Positions 1 to 5,146 of a DNA stretch of 10,962 bases are shown piece after piece. The translations under genes were made by a program, and so were the position numbers. How positions within the stretch are numbered: the first letter of the stretch is position 1; the number at the start of each line of letters is the position of its first letter. This DNA comes from JBJKRW01 sp046704445 (lineage in GTDB: Bacteria > Patescibacteriota > Microgenomatia > UBA1406 > GWC2-37-13): positions 1-10,962 of the forward strand of contig JBJKRW010000128.1 of the NCBI GenBank assembly GCA_046704445.1, written 5' to 3'. Below the pieces are notes generated by a model. It had not been told where the DNA came from and made no database searches. It saw only the letters and a list, made by a program, of their open reading frames with translations.

Positions 1-350
1 TCCCGATCCGAACGGATCTTTACTACAAACTCCTCTTTTGAAATCGTAGAGTTCGGATGTTTTCTTTTATAAATATTAAACGGGTAGTCGTCCCAAATAT
101 GGACGTTATTATCAACCAGGTATTTGATGTTGGACTGCCCGGACAAAAACCAGTACAGCTCATGAAGAACGCCTTTCCAATAAACTTTTTTTGTGGTCAA
201 CAGCGGAAACCCCCGGGACAGATCAAACCGTATCTGCCTGCCGAATAAACTGTATGACGCATCCCCCGTTCCCCGGTCGACCTTTCTGAATCCATGATCC
301 AACGCCTCTTTTAATAAATCAAGATATTGATATTCTTCGTGCCGTTTCAT
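1..350 (-). CDS. thyA: Thymidylate synthase ThyA, N-terminal part (truncated by window edge)
   Basis: ThyA methylates dUMP to dTMP with methylene-tetrahydrofolate. Only the first 116 residues are in the window; the catalytic Cys lies beyond the left edge. Visible family signatures are the phosphate-binding loop VDRGTGDASYSLFGRQ (residues 25-39, Arg26), the FPLLTTKK block (48-55), HELYWFLSGQSNIKYL (63-78) and IWDDY (85-89). The loop differs from the usual DRTGTGTLSxFG and is one residue longer, which is odd for such a conserved region. The ATG lies 6 bases after the stop of the phosphoesterase gene on the same strand, with no Shine-Dalgarno sequence, so it is probably the second gene of a transcription unit starting near 884. 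Family identity is firm; activity cannot be judged from the fragment. Confidence 0.93.
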   Translation of the reverse strand, partial: MKRHEEYQYLDLLKEALDHGFRKVDRGTGDASYSLFGRQIRFDLSRGFPLLTTKKVYWKGVLHELYWFLSGQSNIKYLVDNNVHIWDDYPFNIYKRKHPNSTISKEEFVVKIRSDR

Positions 351-356
351 ATATAT

Positions 357-881
357 TTAATCATTAACTAGTAACGGATTTTTTATCTCTATTGTTTCCG
401 CCGAATCGGTTTCCGTATCCCAAACCATAAAGCTTACATGTCCGGTCACGTGACCCGACACTTCTCCGGGATTCGCAAGAAGACAACCGTTGGAAAATTG
501 CTTTGAGTACGTTATATGATTGTGTCCGTAGAATACCGCATCGAAGTCGCCCGATTTTGCCAGGGATTCGACAAAATCATGCCGATGAATAAGGAATGCT
601 TTTTTGCCGTCGAGTTCAACAGCGGCGAATTCAGTACGCGCCAGGTTAATTTTATTCTTGTGTTCCCAAGCCATATGCAATATCTTAAATTTTTCTCCGT
701 CATTATTCCCCCAGACCGCGTAGGTAAATATTCCGCTGTCAATAATGGCTTTAATGATTCCCGGGTTGATAAAGTCCCCCAAACAAAATGCGGTCGTTAT
801 CATTCTTTTTTTGATTTGTGCGAATACCAGCTTCAAATTATGCAGGTTGTCATGAATATCGGAGTATACCGCAACTTTCAT
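357..881 (-). CDS. YfcE/MJ0936-type metallophosphoesterase
   Basis: A calcineurin-like phosphodiesterase of the small YfcE/MJ0936 class, 174 residues. The binuclear-metal motifs are all present: DIH (Asp8, His10), LGD (Asp36), GNND (Asn59), LIHRH (His99) and YGHNH (His120, His122), then the NPGEVSG segment (138-144) typical of this class. The frame is open upstream to a TTG at 950, but I place the start at 881 because family members begin with a short strand directly before DxH, and because a promoter ends 9 bases before this ATG. Family enzymes hydrolyse phosphodiester model substrates and the physiological substrate is generally unknown. It is the first gene of the unit that continues into thyA. 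Confidence 0.9.
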   Translation of the reverse strand: MKVAVYSDIHDNLHNLKLVFAQIKKRMITTAFCLGDFINPGIIKAIIDSGIFTYAVWGNNDGEKFKILHMAWEHKNKINLARTEFAAVELDGKKAFLIHRHDFVESLAKSGDFDAVFYGHNHITYSKQFSNGCLLANPGEVSGHVTGHVSFMVWDTETDSAETIEIKNPLLVND

Positions 882-890
882 ATCTGCACC

Positions 891-919
891 ATTGTACAAA
901 TACGTCGGGTGAACTGCAA
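891..919 (-). promoter_or_regulatory. Promoter of the phosphoesterase-thyA unit
   Basis: Minus-strand -35 TTGCAG (914-919), 17-base spacer and -10 TACAAT (891-896). The expected start site is only a few bases before the ATG at 881, so the mRNA would be nearly leaderless. It lies back-to-back with the plus-strand promoter at 945-972. Confidence 0.6.
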
Positions 920-944
920 GTATGAAATTTTTCCGCGTTTCATA

Positions 945-972
945 TTGCAATAACCGGGCAATCTGTTATCAT
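945..972 (+). promoter_or_regulatory. Extended -10 promoter before serine-rich ORF and serB-like gene
   Basis: TTGCAA (945-950), 16-base spacer and TATCAT (967-972), preceded by the TGn extension (TG at 964-965). Six bases separate the -10 box from the ATG at 979, the leaderless spacing seen elsewhere in the window. I see no other promoter between here and the phosphatase start at 1105. Confidence 0.5.
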
Positions 973-978
973 GAACAC

Positions 979-1053
979 ATGAATTCACGAACAGATGTAT
1001 TAAACAATTATTCTCCATCCGAATCCTCCGCCTTTTTCGGTGAGGTATCGTAA
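979..1053 (+). CDS. Serine-rich 24-residue ORF, candidate leader peptide
   Basis: A 24-codon ORF directly behind a promoter. Six of its 24 residues are serine (positions 3, 12, 14, 16, 17, 24), with a cluster SPSESS at 12-17. Its TAA is followed at once by an ATG (1054) in the same frame. That frame runs through the terminator hairpin and into the phosphoserine phosphatase-like gene. The order promoter, short ORF rich in one amino acid, terminator, then a gene of that amino acid's biosynthesis is the layout of peptide-leader attenuators. The ORF could also be a chance frame or an unrelated small protein; no homologue is recognised. Confidence 0.4.
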   Translation: MNSRTDVLNNYSPSESSAFFGEVS

Positions 1054-1076
1054 ATGAAGAACAGAAGTTGCAAAAC

Positions 1077-1099
1077 CCCGCCGAAAGGCGGGATTTTTT
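1077..1099 (+). terminator. Intrinsic terminator just before the serB-like gene
   Basis: A perfect six-pair all-GC stem, CCCGCC (1077-1082) with GGCGGG (1087-1092), closed by a GAAA tetraloop and followed by A and six T (1094-1099). The flanking AAAA (1072-1075) can extend the stem with the T-run past one mismatch. It ends 5 bases before the phosphatase ATG, so it sits in that gene's leader. An upstream CCGCC (1028-1032) could pair instead with GGCGG (1087-1091). Confidence 0.85.
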
Positions 1100-1104
1100 G
1101 TTAT

Positions 1105-1773
1105 ATGCAGTACTTTATTATCGATTTTGACAGCACGCTTATTACAACCGAAGCTCTCGAGATACTTGCGGATATAACTCTGCAAAATCATCCTCAACGC
1201 ATATCTATTCTGTCAACAATCAAAACCATAACAACACAGGGAATGGAAGGAAAAATCGGTTTTCACCAAGAATTAATGTCTCGATTGCAATTGCTTCATA
1301 TCTCAAAAACTCATATCCGGAAATGGACCAAAATTCTTAGTACGCATATCACTCCGTCTGTCATGCGAAACAAGGCGTTTTTTACGAAATATCGAGAACA
1401 GATCTTTGTTGTTTCCGGTGCATTTAAGGAATGCATCATCCCGGTTACGGAAAAGCTGGACATTTTACCCACTCATGTGTATGCAAACAGTTTTATCTTT
1501 GACCAACACGGACGATGTAAGGGGGTCAATTTACGCAACCGACTCGCATACGATAACGGAAAAGCGGAAATAGTACAGTCTTTAAAACTAGAAGGCACTT
1601 TGTTAATACTCGGTGACGGAAACACCGATCTTCAAATCAAAAAACTGTTACATACCCGTGCGAAATTCGTTGCGTTCACCGAAAATGTAACTCGTCAACC
1701 GGTGGTAGAACAAGCGGATTATGTCGTAAAAAATTTCGACGGGTTTGTCCGTCTGGCAGAACAGATTGAATAG
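1105..1773 (+). CDS. SerB-type HAD phosphatase (probable phosphoserine phosphatase)
   Basis: Predicted to hydrolyse phosphoserine to serine, the last step of serine synthesis, in the cytoplasm. It has 222 residues with the HAD motifs in order: DFDST (residues 7-11; nucleophile Asp7, acid/base Asp9), VVSGAFKE (102-109; motif II Ser104), the Lys of NGKAEIV (Lys153) and GDGNTDLQ (170-177; Asp171, Asp175). The EALEILADI segment after motif I, GMEGKIGF (46-53) and the FVAFTENVTR block (188-197) match the SerB branch that is often encoded beside SerA. The frame is open back to ATG 1054, but 1105 places DxDST at the family's usual distance from the N-terminus. An intrinsic terminator lies directly upstream, so expression probably needs read-through from 945-972. 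Substrate is inferred from family resemblance. Confidence 0.82.
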   Translation: MQYFIIDFDSTLITTEALEILADITLQNHPQRISILSTIKTITTQGMEGKIGFHQELMSRLQLLHISKTHIRKWTKILSTHITPSVMRNKAFFTKYREQIFVVSGAFKECIIPVTEKLDILPTHVYANSFIFDQHGRCKGVNLRNRLAYDNGKAEIVQSLKLEGTLLILGDGNTDLQIKKLLHTRAKFVAFTENVTRQPVVEQADYVVKNFDGFVRLAEQIE

Positions 1774-1801
1774 AAATATTCCTTTCCGGATAAAGGCTGC
1801 A

Positions 1802-1842
1802 GGTTATCTATCGGAATACCTTTGACAAATAGATAGATAGCC
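1802..1842. repeat. Inverted repeat upstream of the small membrane protein gene
   Basis: GGTTATCTATC (1802-1812) and GATAGATAGCC (1832-1842) pair over 11 positions with one G-T, around a 19-base loop. The right arm belongs to a short GATA tandem (about 1830-1840). The loop contains TTGACA (1822-1827). It ends 2 bases before the -35 box at 1844, so it may be an operator. There is no T-run, so it does not look like a terminator for the upstream gene. Confidence 0.45.
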
Positions 1843-1843
1843 C

Positions 1844-1872
1844 TTGATATTTTACTATAGGTTATGTATAAT
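1844..1872 (+). promoter_or_regulatory. Strong promoter of a leaderless gene
   Basis: TTGATA (1844-1849), exactly 17 bases, then TATAAT (1867-1872). The ATG follows 7 bases after the -10 box, so transcription should begin at or within a base or two of the start codon. Confidence 0.8.
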
Positions 1873-1879
1873 TAGCTCC

Positions 1880-2119
1880 ATGGAAAATTTTTTACCTTGT
1901 TTTGTTGGTTTCGCACCTGTCTTTGTGATCGGTTTGATTGCGGCGCCGAAACTGATGATGAAGTTTAAAAAACACAGAACAACGGTCTTGCCGCCAAACA
2001 CGTCCCTTCCTTCAGATATGATAGACGTCACCAGGGATCCGCATTTCAGAATAGGAAAAATAAACGATCCAACCTGGTTGACAGCAAACGGACGCAGAAC
2101 TCTCCGTTCACGGAACTAG
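1880..2119 (+). CDS. Small one-helix membrane protein, unknown function
   Basis: A 79-residue protein that I do not recognise. Residues 8-27 form one hydrophobic segment (FVGFAPVFVIGLIAAPKLMM), followed by the basic stretch KFKKHR (28-33). This suggests a single N-terminal membrane anchor with a polar tail of about 50 residues, probably cytoplasmic by the positive-inside rule. The tail ends in a basic patch (GRRTLRSRN). The frame is open back to 1844, but the start at 1880 fits the promoter exactly and leaves no room for a ribosome binding site, so I read it as a leaderless gene. It appears monocistronic. Confidence 0.65.
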   Translation: MENFLPCFVGFAPVFVIGLIAAPKLMMKFKKHRTTVLPPNTSLPSDMIDVTRDPHFRIGKINDPTWLTANGRRTLRSRN

Positions 2120-2151
2120 TTTTGCAATAACGTCGCTTGGAAATTCTGACA

Positions 2152-2268
2152 TTATGACGAAAAATTATAAACGTGTCTCAAAGAGGAGAAATCTCTAATA
2201 TCTGAGACTATAAGCTTTTTCTCAATCACACGAAAAATATCCACCGGTAATATTTCCGTTTGGGCCAT
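2152..2268 (-). CDS. Possible 38-residue ORF in the 2120-2344 gap
   Basis: A minus-strand ORF of 38 codons beginning MAQTEILPVDIFRVIEKK and ending NFSS. Its composition is protein-like, with alternating acidic, basic and aliphatic residues. It lies downstream of the terminator at 2321-2357, so it would need its own promoter. A TATACT box is present on the minus strand near 2290-2296, but without a good -35, and there is no clear ribosome binding site. It may be a small protein, a gene remnant or chance. Confidence 0.25.
   Translation of the reverse strand: MAQTEILPVDIFRVIEKKLIVSDIRDFSSLRHVYNFSS
2175..2220 (+). terminator. Candidate hairpin with T-run after the small membrane gene
   Basis: GTCTCA (2175-2180) pairs with TGAGAC (2203-2208). 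A smaller GAGA/TCTC hairpin is nested in the loop (2186-2195), and five T follow at 2216-2220. It is a weak or composite terminator candidate for the gene ending at 2119, 55 bases upstream. The spacing between stem and T-run (7 bases) is too long for a standard terminator, so it could be another RNA structure. Confidence 0.3.
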
Positions 2269-2320
2269 CAATCAAATCATTCTCAAAAACACAGTATATA
2301 AGATCTTTTGTCCTGCGAAG

Positions 2321-2357
2321 AAAAAAGGGCGGTTTAATTAATTTTCATTGGGCCGCC
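2321..2357 (-). terminator. Intrinsic terminator overlapping the end of the hypothetical gene
   Basis: On the minus strand, GGCGG (2353-2357) pairs with CCGCC (2328-2332) around a 20-base AT-rich loop, followed by C and six T (2326-2321). The stem begins inside the last codons of the gene whose stop is at 2345, so the hairpin ends the dCTP deaminase-like/hypothetical unit. Confidence 0.6.
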
Positions 2358-3058
2358 ATAGGAGTCCTTTTTGCTGCCAATTTGCCGTATGTCGATTTCC
2401 AAAATAGCGCACTTTTTGCAAAGTCAGTATTTCCAGAAGCGCCCTGTTGAGCCCTCGAAGCATATTGACAACTTTGGAGCGCACAAAAAAGCAGGTTGGT
2501 TTCTTCGCTTTGGATCACTACTGCGTTTGTGCCGCCCTGATTGGGTTCCGGCAGAAAGAAAAACATACTCTTGCCGAAAGGCAGCTTTGACAGTTCATCT
2601 TGAATAATATATTTTCTGCGCAATATCTTCATAAAATCCCGGCTTCCTATACCGCTACGAAAAGTGTTCAGATTGTTGAACGAGTCCAAGACTGCCCCAT
2701 TGAATGTCCCGTCCTGTACCAATTGTCCCATAAGACCATGAACGGCTGCAACCGACTGTTGAAAATCTGGAAATCGCTCTCCCAGATCTTCCTGAAGTTT
2801 CTTCCCTCCTTCACTACCAAGATAGTCAATCACATCTTCCATAAGCAGAGGAAAATTCGCCGGGTCAAATTTTTCGGGATCAAATTGAAGTAAACCATTC
2901 GTGTCTTCTGTAAAAAACCCCGGATTGAGAAGATCAATAAGAATTCTTTTTCTTGTGCTTAACTGTGTAATCCTTTTTAGTTCAGATATCGCACTTTCCT
3001 TCATTATGGTATAGATATCGGCAGGAGAAGTAATTTCAGGCCCGTCTGTTTCATCCAT
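2345..3058 (-). CDS. Hypothetical protein, 237 residues
   Basis: Not recognised. It is a soluble, mostly polar protein with no signal peptide or membrane segment. The N-terminal half looks helical and acidic (for example KRILIDLLNPGFF at 37-49, and LLMEDVIDYLGSEGGKKLQEDL near 71-92). The C-terminal part holds a short hydrophobic stretch, GKSMFFFLPEPNQGG (162-176), followed by a beta-like TNAVVIQSEETNLLFCAL segment (177-194) with Cys192 and Cys197. The tail is small and basic (KLAAKRTPMAAQ). The ATG lies 24 bases after the stop of the upstream nucleotide-metabolism-like gene on the same strand, with no Shine-Dalgarno sequence, so the two are probably co-transcribed from 3639-3667. A function cannot be assigned. 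Confidence 0.8.
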   Translation of the reverse strand: MDETDGPEITSPADIYTIMKESAISELKRITQLSTRKRILIDLLNPGFFTEDTNGLLQFDPEKFDPANFPLLMEDVIDYLGSEGGKKLQEDLGERFPDFQQSVAAVHGLMGQLVQDGTFNGAVLDSFNNLNTFRSGIGSRDFMKILRRKYIIQDELSKLPFGKSMFFFLPEPNQGGTNAVVIQSEETNLLFCALQSCQYASRAQQGASGNTDFAKSALFWKSTYGKLAAKRTPMAAQ

Positions 3059-3082
3059 ATTTGAATAAAAAATTGAAAACGA

Positions 3083-3625
3083 TTAGATCTGTCTTTCTCT
3101 TTTCTTCGTAGTTACCCTCCCTCCCTGCCATTGACCTTTATACCGTGTTCCGCCGCCGTCAACCCATTCAAACTGAGCGTGTACGATTCTGCACCCCATT
3201 TCAAGCATAACCGGCATAGGCCCTTCGTTTTTTAACGCGAACGTCAGTTTGCCGCAGTACCCGGGCGCAACATTTCCCGTGCGGAGAATCAAACCGCTCC
3301 GGAACGTGGTGGTTCTTGGTTTGAAGTTAATGGTGATATCCAACGGCGTGTTAACTTTCTCGATGGTTGTTGCAAGATAATACTCCCCCGGTTTTATTGT
3401 CTTCGCTTTTTTCTTCCCTTTTTCGTAGGCAATAATTAACTCTATCTTCGGCGTTTCCCTTTCAAATTCGCCCAAAAACGCCTTACCGCCTTTAATCCTG
3501 TAAAGCTCCCCCAGCCGAAGATCGAACCCCGCTCCCTCAGGAGATGTTAACTCGCGATCTGCGAGATCCTCGACAAGTTTTTTCTTTTTGACCAGCTGCA
3601 ATAGTTTTTTTGGGCCCAATATCAT
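3083..3625 (-). CDS. dCTP deaminase/dUTPase-superfamily protein with substituted catalytic positions
   Basis: A 180-residue member of the trimeric dCTP deaminase/dUTPase fold, whose enzymes make dUMP for thymidylate synthesis. Family landmarks are GAGFDLRLGEL (31-41), PGEYYLAT (79-86), the phosphate-loop-like PRTTTFRSGL (103-112; Arg109), GNVAPGYCGKLTFALKN (117-133) and the C-terminal YKGQWQGGR (162-170). Two expected acids are missing. The dUTPase Asp (GxIDxxY) is Ala120, and the dCTP deaminase Glu (three before the conserved Asn) is Ala130. So it may be a divergent enzyme or a non-catalytic nucleotide binder. A TTG start at 3667 is possible but coincides with the -35 box; ATG 3625 gives the family's N-terminus. 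Confidence 0.78.
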   Translation of the reverse strand: MILGPKKLLQLVKKKKLVEDLADRELTSPEGAGFDLRLGELYRIKGGKAFLGEFERETPKIELIIAYEKGKKKAKTIKPGEYYLATTIEKVNTPLDITINFKPRTTTFRSGLILRTGNVAPGYCGKLTFALKNEGPMPVMLEMGCRIVHAQFEWVDGGGTRYKGQWQGGRVTTKKRERQI

Positions 3626-3638
3626 AGAAATTCTTCTT

Positions 3639-3667
3639 ATTGTAGCCAAGAACGGACACAGAATCAA
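3639..3667 (-). promoter_or_regulatory. Promoter of the dCTP deaminase-like unit
   Basis: Minus-strand TTGATT (3662-3667), 17-base spacer and TACAAT (3639-3644). The start site is expected about 5-7 bases before ATG 3625. The -35 box lies 6 bases from the ArsR-type palindrome at 3674-3697, so that regulator could also touch this promoter. Confidence 0.6.
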
Positions 3668-3673
3668 CTTTAG

Positions 3674-3697
3674 TTATTTAAGTGTTGACTTAAATAA
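3674..3697. promoter_or_regulatory. Perfect palindrome, probable ArsR operator
   Basis: TTATTTAAGT (3674-3683) and ACTTAAATAA (3688-3697) are exact reverse complements around the centre GTTG. The right half overlaps the -35 box (3685-3690) of the ArsR-family gene. A dimeric winged-helix repressor bound here would block its own promoter. The palindrome is seen directly; the regulator assignment is inferred from position and family habit. Confidence 0.7.
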
Positions 3698-3713
3698 TGA
3701 CATGCTTTAATAT
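3685..3713 (+). promoter_or_regulatory. Promoter of the arsR-SRPBCC-DUF1801 operon
   Basis: TTGACT (3685-3690), 17-base spacer and TAATAT (3708-3713). ATG codons follow 4 bases (3718) and 10 bases (3724) after the -10 box, again giving a nearly leaderless mRNA. Confidence 0.75.
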
Positions 3714-3717
3714 ATAG

Positions 3718-4098
3718 ATGCTTATGGATATATTTAATGCCGTTGCCGAACCGACGCGAAGACAAATTGTTGAATTGCTTGCCTCTAAGGGAAGAATACC
3801 CGCCTCGGAATTCTATAATCACTTTTCTTCTACACCGGCTGGCGAATCCCAGCATTTAAAAATACTTCGCGATACACATTTGGTAACTGTGCAAAAAAAT
3901 GCTCAACAAAGACTCTACAGTATCAATGCCGAAAAAATCGACGAAATGGAACACTGGATGCGAGAACTTACCAAAATGTGGAACAAGCGCTTTGACATGC
4001 TGGAAAACGTGCTGGAAACGGAAAAAAGAAAATTGTCACCGCAAAAGAAAAAATCACTGTTAACCGTTTCAAAAACGAAGGGAGGAAACTACGAATGA
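3718..4098 (+). CDS. ArsR-family winged-helix transcriptional regulator
   Basis: A 126-residue ArsR/SmtB-type repressor. The N-terminus MDIFNAVAEPTRRQIVELL (from residue 3) is the classic first helix of the family. The recognition region runs to SQHLKILRDTHLV (residues about 44-56), and the wing is TVQKNAQQRLYSIN. The usual CxC metal-binding motif of arsenic or cadmium sensors is absent, as is typical for members paired with SRPBCC proteins, whose signal is mostly unknown. The start could be ATG 3718 or ATG 3724. It probably represses itself through the palindrome at 3674-3697. The stop overlaps an ATG (ATGA at 4095-4098) that follows GGGAGG (4080-4085), but that second frame stops after two codons. 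Confidence 0.88.
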   Translation: MLMDIFNAVAEPTRRQIVELLASKGRIPASEFYNHFSSTPAGESQHLKILRDTHLVTVQKNAQQRLYSINAEKIDEMEHWMRELTKMWNKRFDMLENVLETEKRKLSPQKKKSLLTVSKTKGGNYE

Positions 4099-4223
4099 AA
4101 TGAGGGGCGTCGGCCGAAACGGATATTGAAAAAACACAACGGCGCCGAGTCTCAAATATCAAAAACAGACAGGAAATAATTAATTTAACCGATGTTCATA
4201 ATTTATTAATACAGGAACAAACT
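4080..4223 (+). pseudogene. Stop-interrupted N-terminal extension of the SRPBCC gene
   Basis: A strong Shine-Dalgarno GGGAGG (4080-4085) stands 9 bases before ATG 4095, which overlaps the arsR stop as ATGA. This is the normal start of a coupled downstream gene. The frame reads Met-Lys-TGA, then 40 uninterrupted sense codons (4104-4223) leading in frame into the SRPBCC ATG at 4224. The simplest reading is an older, longer SRPBCC ORF broken by a nonsense change at codon 3, with initiation now at 4224. A sequencing error, stop read-through or a chance open frame are alternatives. Confidence 0.45.
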
Positions 4224-4715
4224 ATGGAAGAAGTAATAAAAAAAGAGCTTACGTTAAGCCGCGTATTGGATGCGCCAAGAGAGCTTGTCTGGAAAGCATG
4301 GACAGATCCGAAGCTCCTAAAACAATGGTGGGGACCCAAAGGAGTCTTTGCTCCGATTGTTGAGTTTGATGCAATGTTAAACGGCAAAGTTTATATCGTG
4401 ATGGAGGCCGGTGAAGAGCTGGGTAAATTTAAAGGAACTCAATGGCCTATGACTGCGGTGGTAAAAGAAATAAAGGGACCGGAAAAACTCGTATTGGAAT
4501 CATCCGCCCTTTTAAATAATAAACCGGTTATACATACGGTAAGCACGTTGATTTTGGAAAAATACGAGAACAACAAGACAAAAATGACACTTCACATCAT
4601 TGTCACCAAAGTTACCATTAACGGGCAACAGGCGCTTGCCGGAATGGAAGCGGGCTGGAACCAAAGCCTGGATAAATTGGTGAAGTTCATGAAAAAGGAG
4701 GCGGTTAAAATATGA
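4224..4715 (+). CDS. SRPBCC / AHSA1-like protein
   Basis: A 163-residue START-like (SRPBCC, AHSA1/Aha1 C-terminal type) domain protein, a helix-grip fold that usually binds hydrophobic ligands in a cavity. The signature RVLDAPRELVWKAWTDPK (13-30) followed by QWWGP (34-38) marks the first strand and helices. GMEAGWNQSLDKL (140-152) begins the long C-terminal helix. The fold is complete from this start. AGGA at 4213-4216 lies 7 bases before the ATG and can serve as ribosome binding site. It ends in an ATGA overlap with the DUF1801 gene. ArsR-SRPBCC pairs are common in bacteria; ligand and role are unknown here. An in-frame open stretch lies upstream. Confidence 0.9.
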   Translation: MEEVIKKELTLSRVLDAPRELVWKAWTDPKLLKQWWGPKGVFAPIVEFDAMLNGKVYIVMEAGEELGKFKGTQWPMTAVVKEIKGPEKLVLESSALLNNKPVIHTVSTLILEKYENNKTKMTLHIIVTKVTINGQQALAGMEAGWNQSLDKLVKFMKKEAVKI

Positions 4716-5143
4716 AAAAAACAACAAAAAAACTTAAAGGATTCTCGGACGAGGAAAAAGAAGCGATGAAAGAACGCGCTCTGGAGCTGAAAGCAAACAA
4801 GAAAGACGGTGAGGATTCGGTCCGCTTGAAAATAAACGAGATGAAAGGATTAGACCGTATTATCGCAGAGAGGCTCCACTCAATTATAAAGAAAGCCGCT
4901 CCGGAACTTTCTCCCAGGACCTGGTACGGAATGCCCGCATATGCCAACAAAACGGGGAAGGTCGTCTGTTTTTTCCAGAACGCACAGAAATTCAAAACAA
5001 GATACGCAACGTTGGGATTCAGCGATTCGGCGAAACTTGATGACGGCGATATGTGGCCGACTTCCTATGCGCTGAAAAATCTGACGGAGGCCGAAGAAAC
5101 AAAAATCATCGCGCTCATAAACAAAGCGACAAACGGGAAATAA
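4712..5143 (+). CDS. DUF1801 (YdhG-like) protein
   Basis: A 143-residue protein of the DUF1801/YdhG family, which shares the CyaY/YjbR-like fold and has no settled function. Highly conserved landmarks are GFSDEEKEAMKERA (10-23), the WYGMPAYA core (71-78), KVVCFFQNAQKFKTRYATLGF (83-103) and MWPTSYALKNLT (114-125). The ATG overlaps the SRPBCC stop, and GGAGG (4697-4701) sits 10 bases upstream, so translation is coupled. Members often stand beside ArsR and SRPBCC genes, as here, so it is probably the third protein of one response cassette. Its stop is 3 bases from the convergent amidotransferase stop, leaving no separate terminator. Confidence 0.88.
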   Translation: MKKTTKKLKGFSDEEKEAMKERALELKANKKDGEDSVRLKINEMKGLDRIIAERLHSIIKKAAPELSPRTWYGMPAYANKTGKVVCFFQNAQKFKTRYATLGFSDSAKLDDGDMWPTSYALKNLTEAEETKIIALINKATNGK

Positions 5144-5146
5144 CGT

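Noticed and set aside
516..953. Open frame of 145 codons on the plus strand.
   Set aside because: Antisense to the metallophosphoesterase, whose catalytic motifs are complete; the plus frame has no family features.
1018..1045. CCGAATCC followed by a CCTC/GAGG pair looked like the 3' part of a tRNA or tmRNA.
   Set aside because: No matching acceptor stem, anticodon arm or CCA end can be formed around it; the stretch is better explained as the serine-rich ORF.
2154..2198. Plus-strand 14-codon basic ORF (starts MTKNYKRVSKRR).
   Set aside because: Very short, weak promoter overlapping its own ATG, and inside the hairpin region; not supportable as a gene.
3626..3667. Longer TTG-start version of the dCTP deaminase-like protein.
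   Set aside because: The TTG lies in the -35 box of the promoter that transcribes the gene, and the extra residues do not match the family N-terminus.
4101..4103. TGA read as glycine (alternative code of some CPR groups).
   Set aside because: TGA serves as the natural stop of several genes here (for example 4713-4715 and 8580-8582, both in ATGA overlaps), so the standard code applies.
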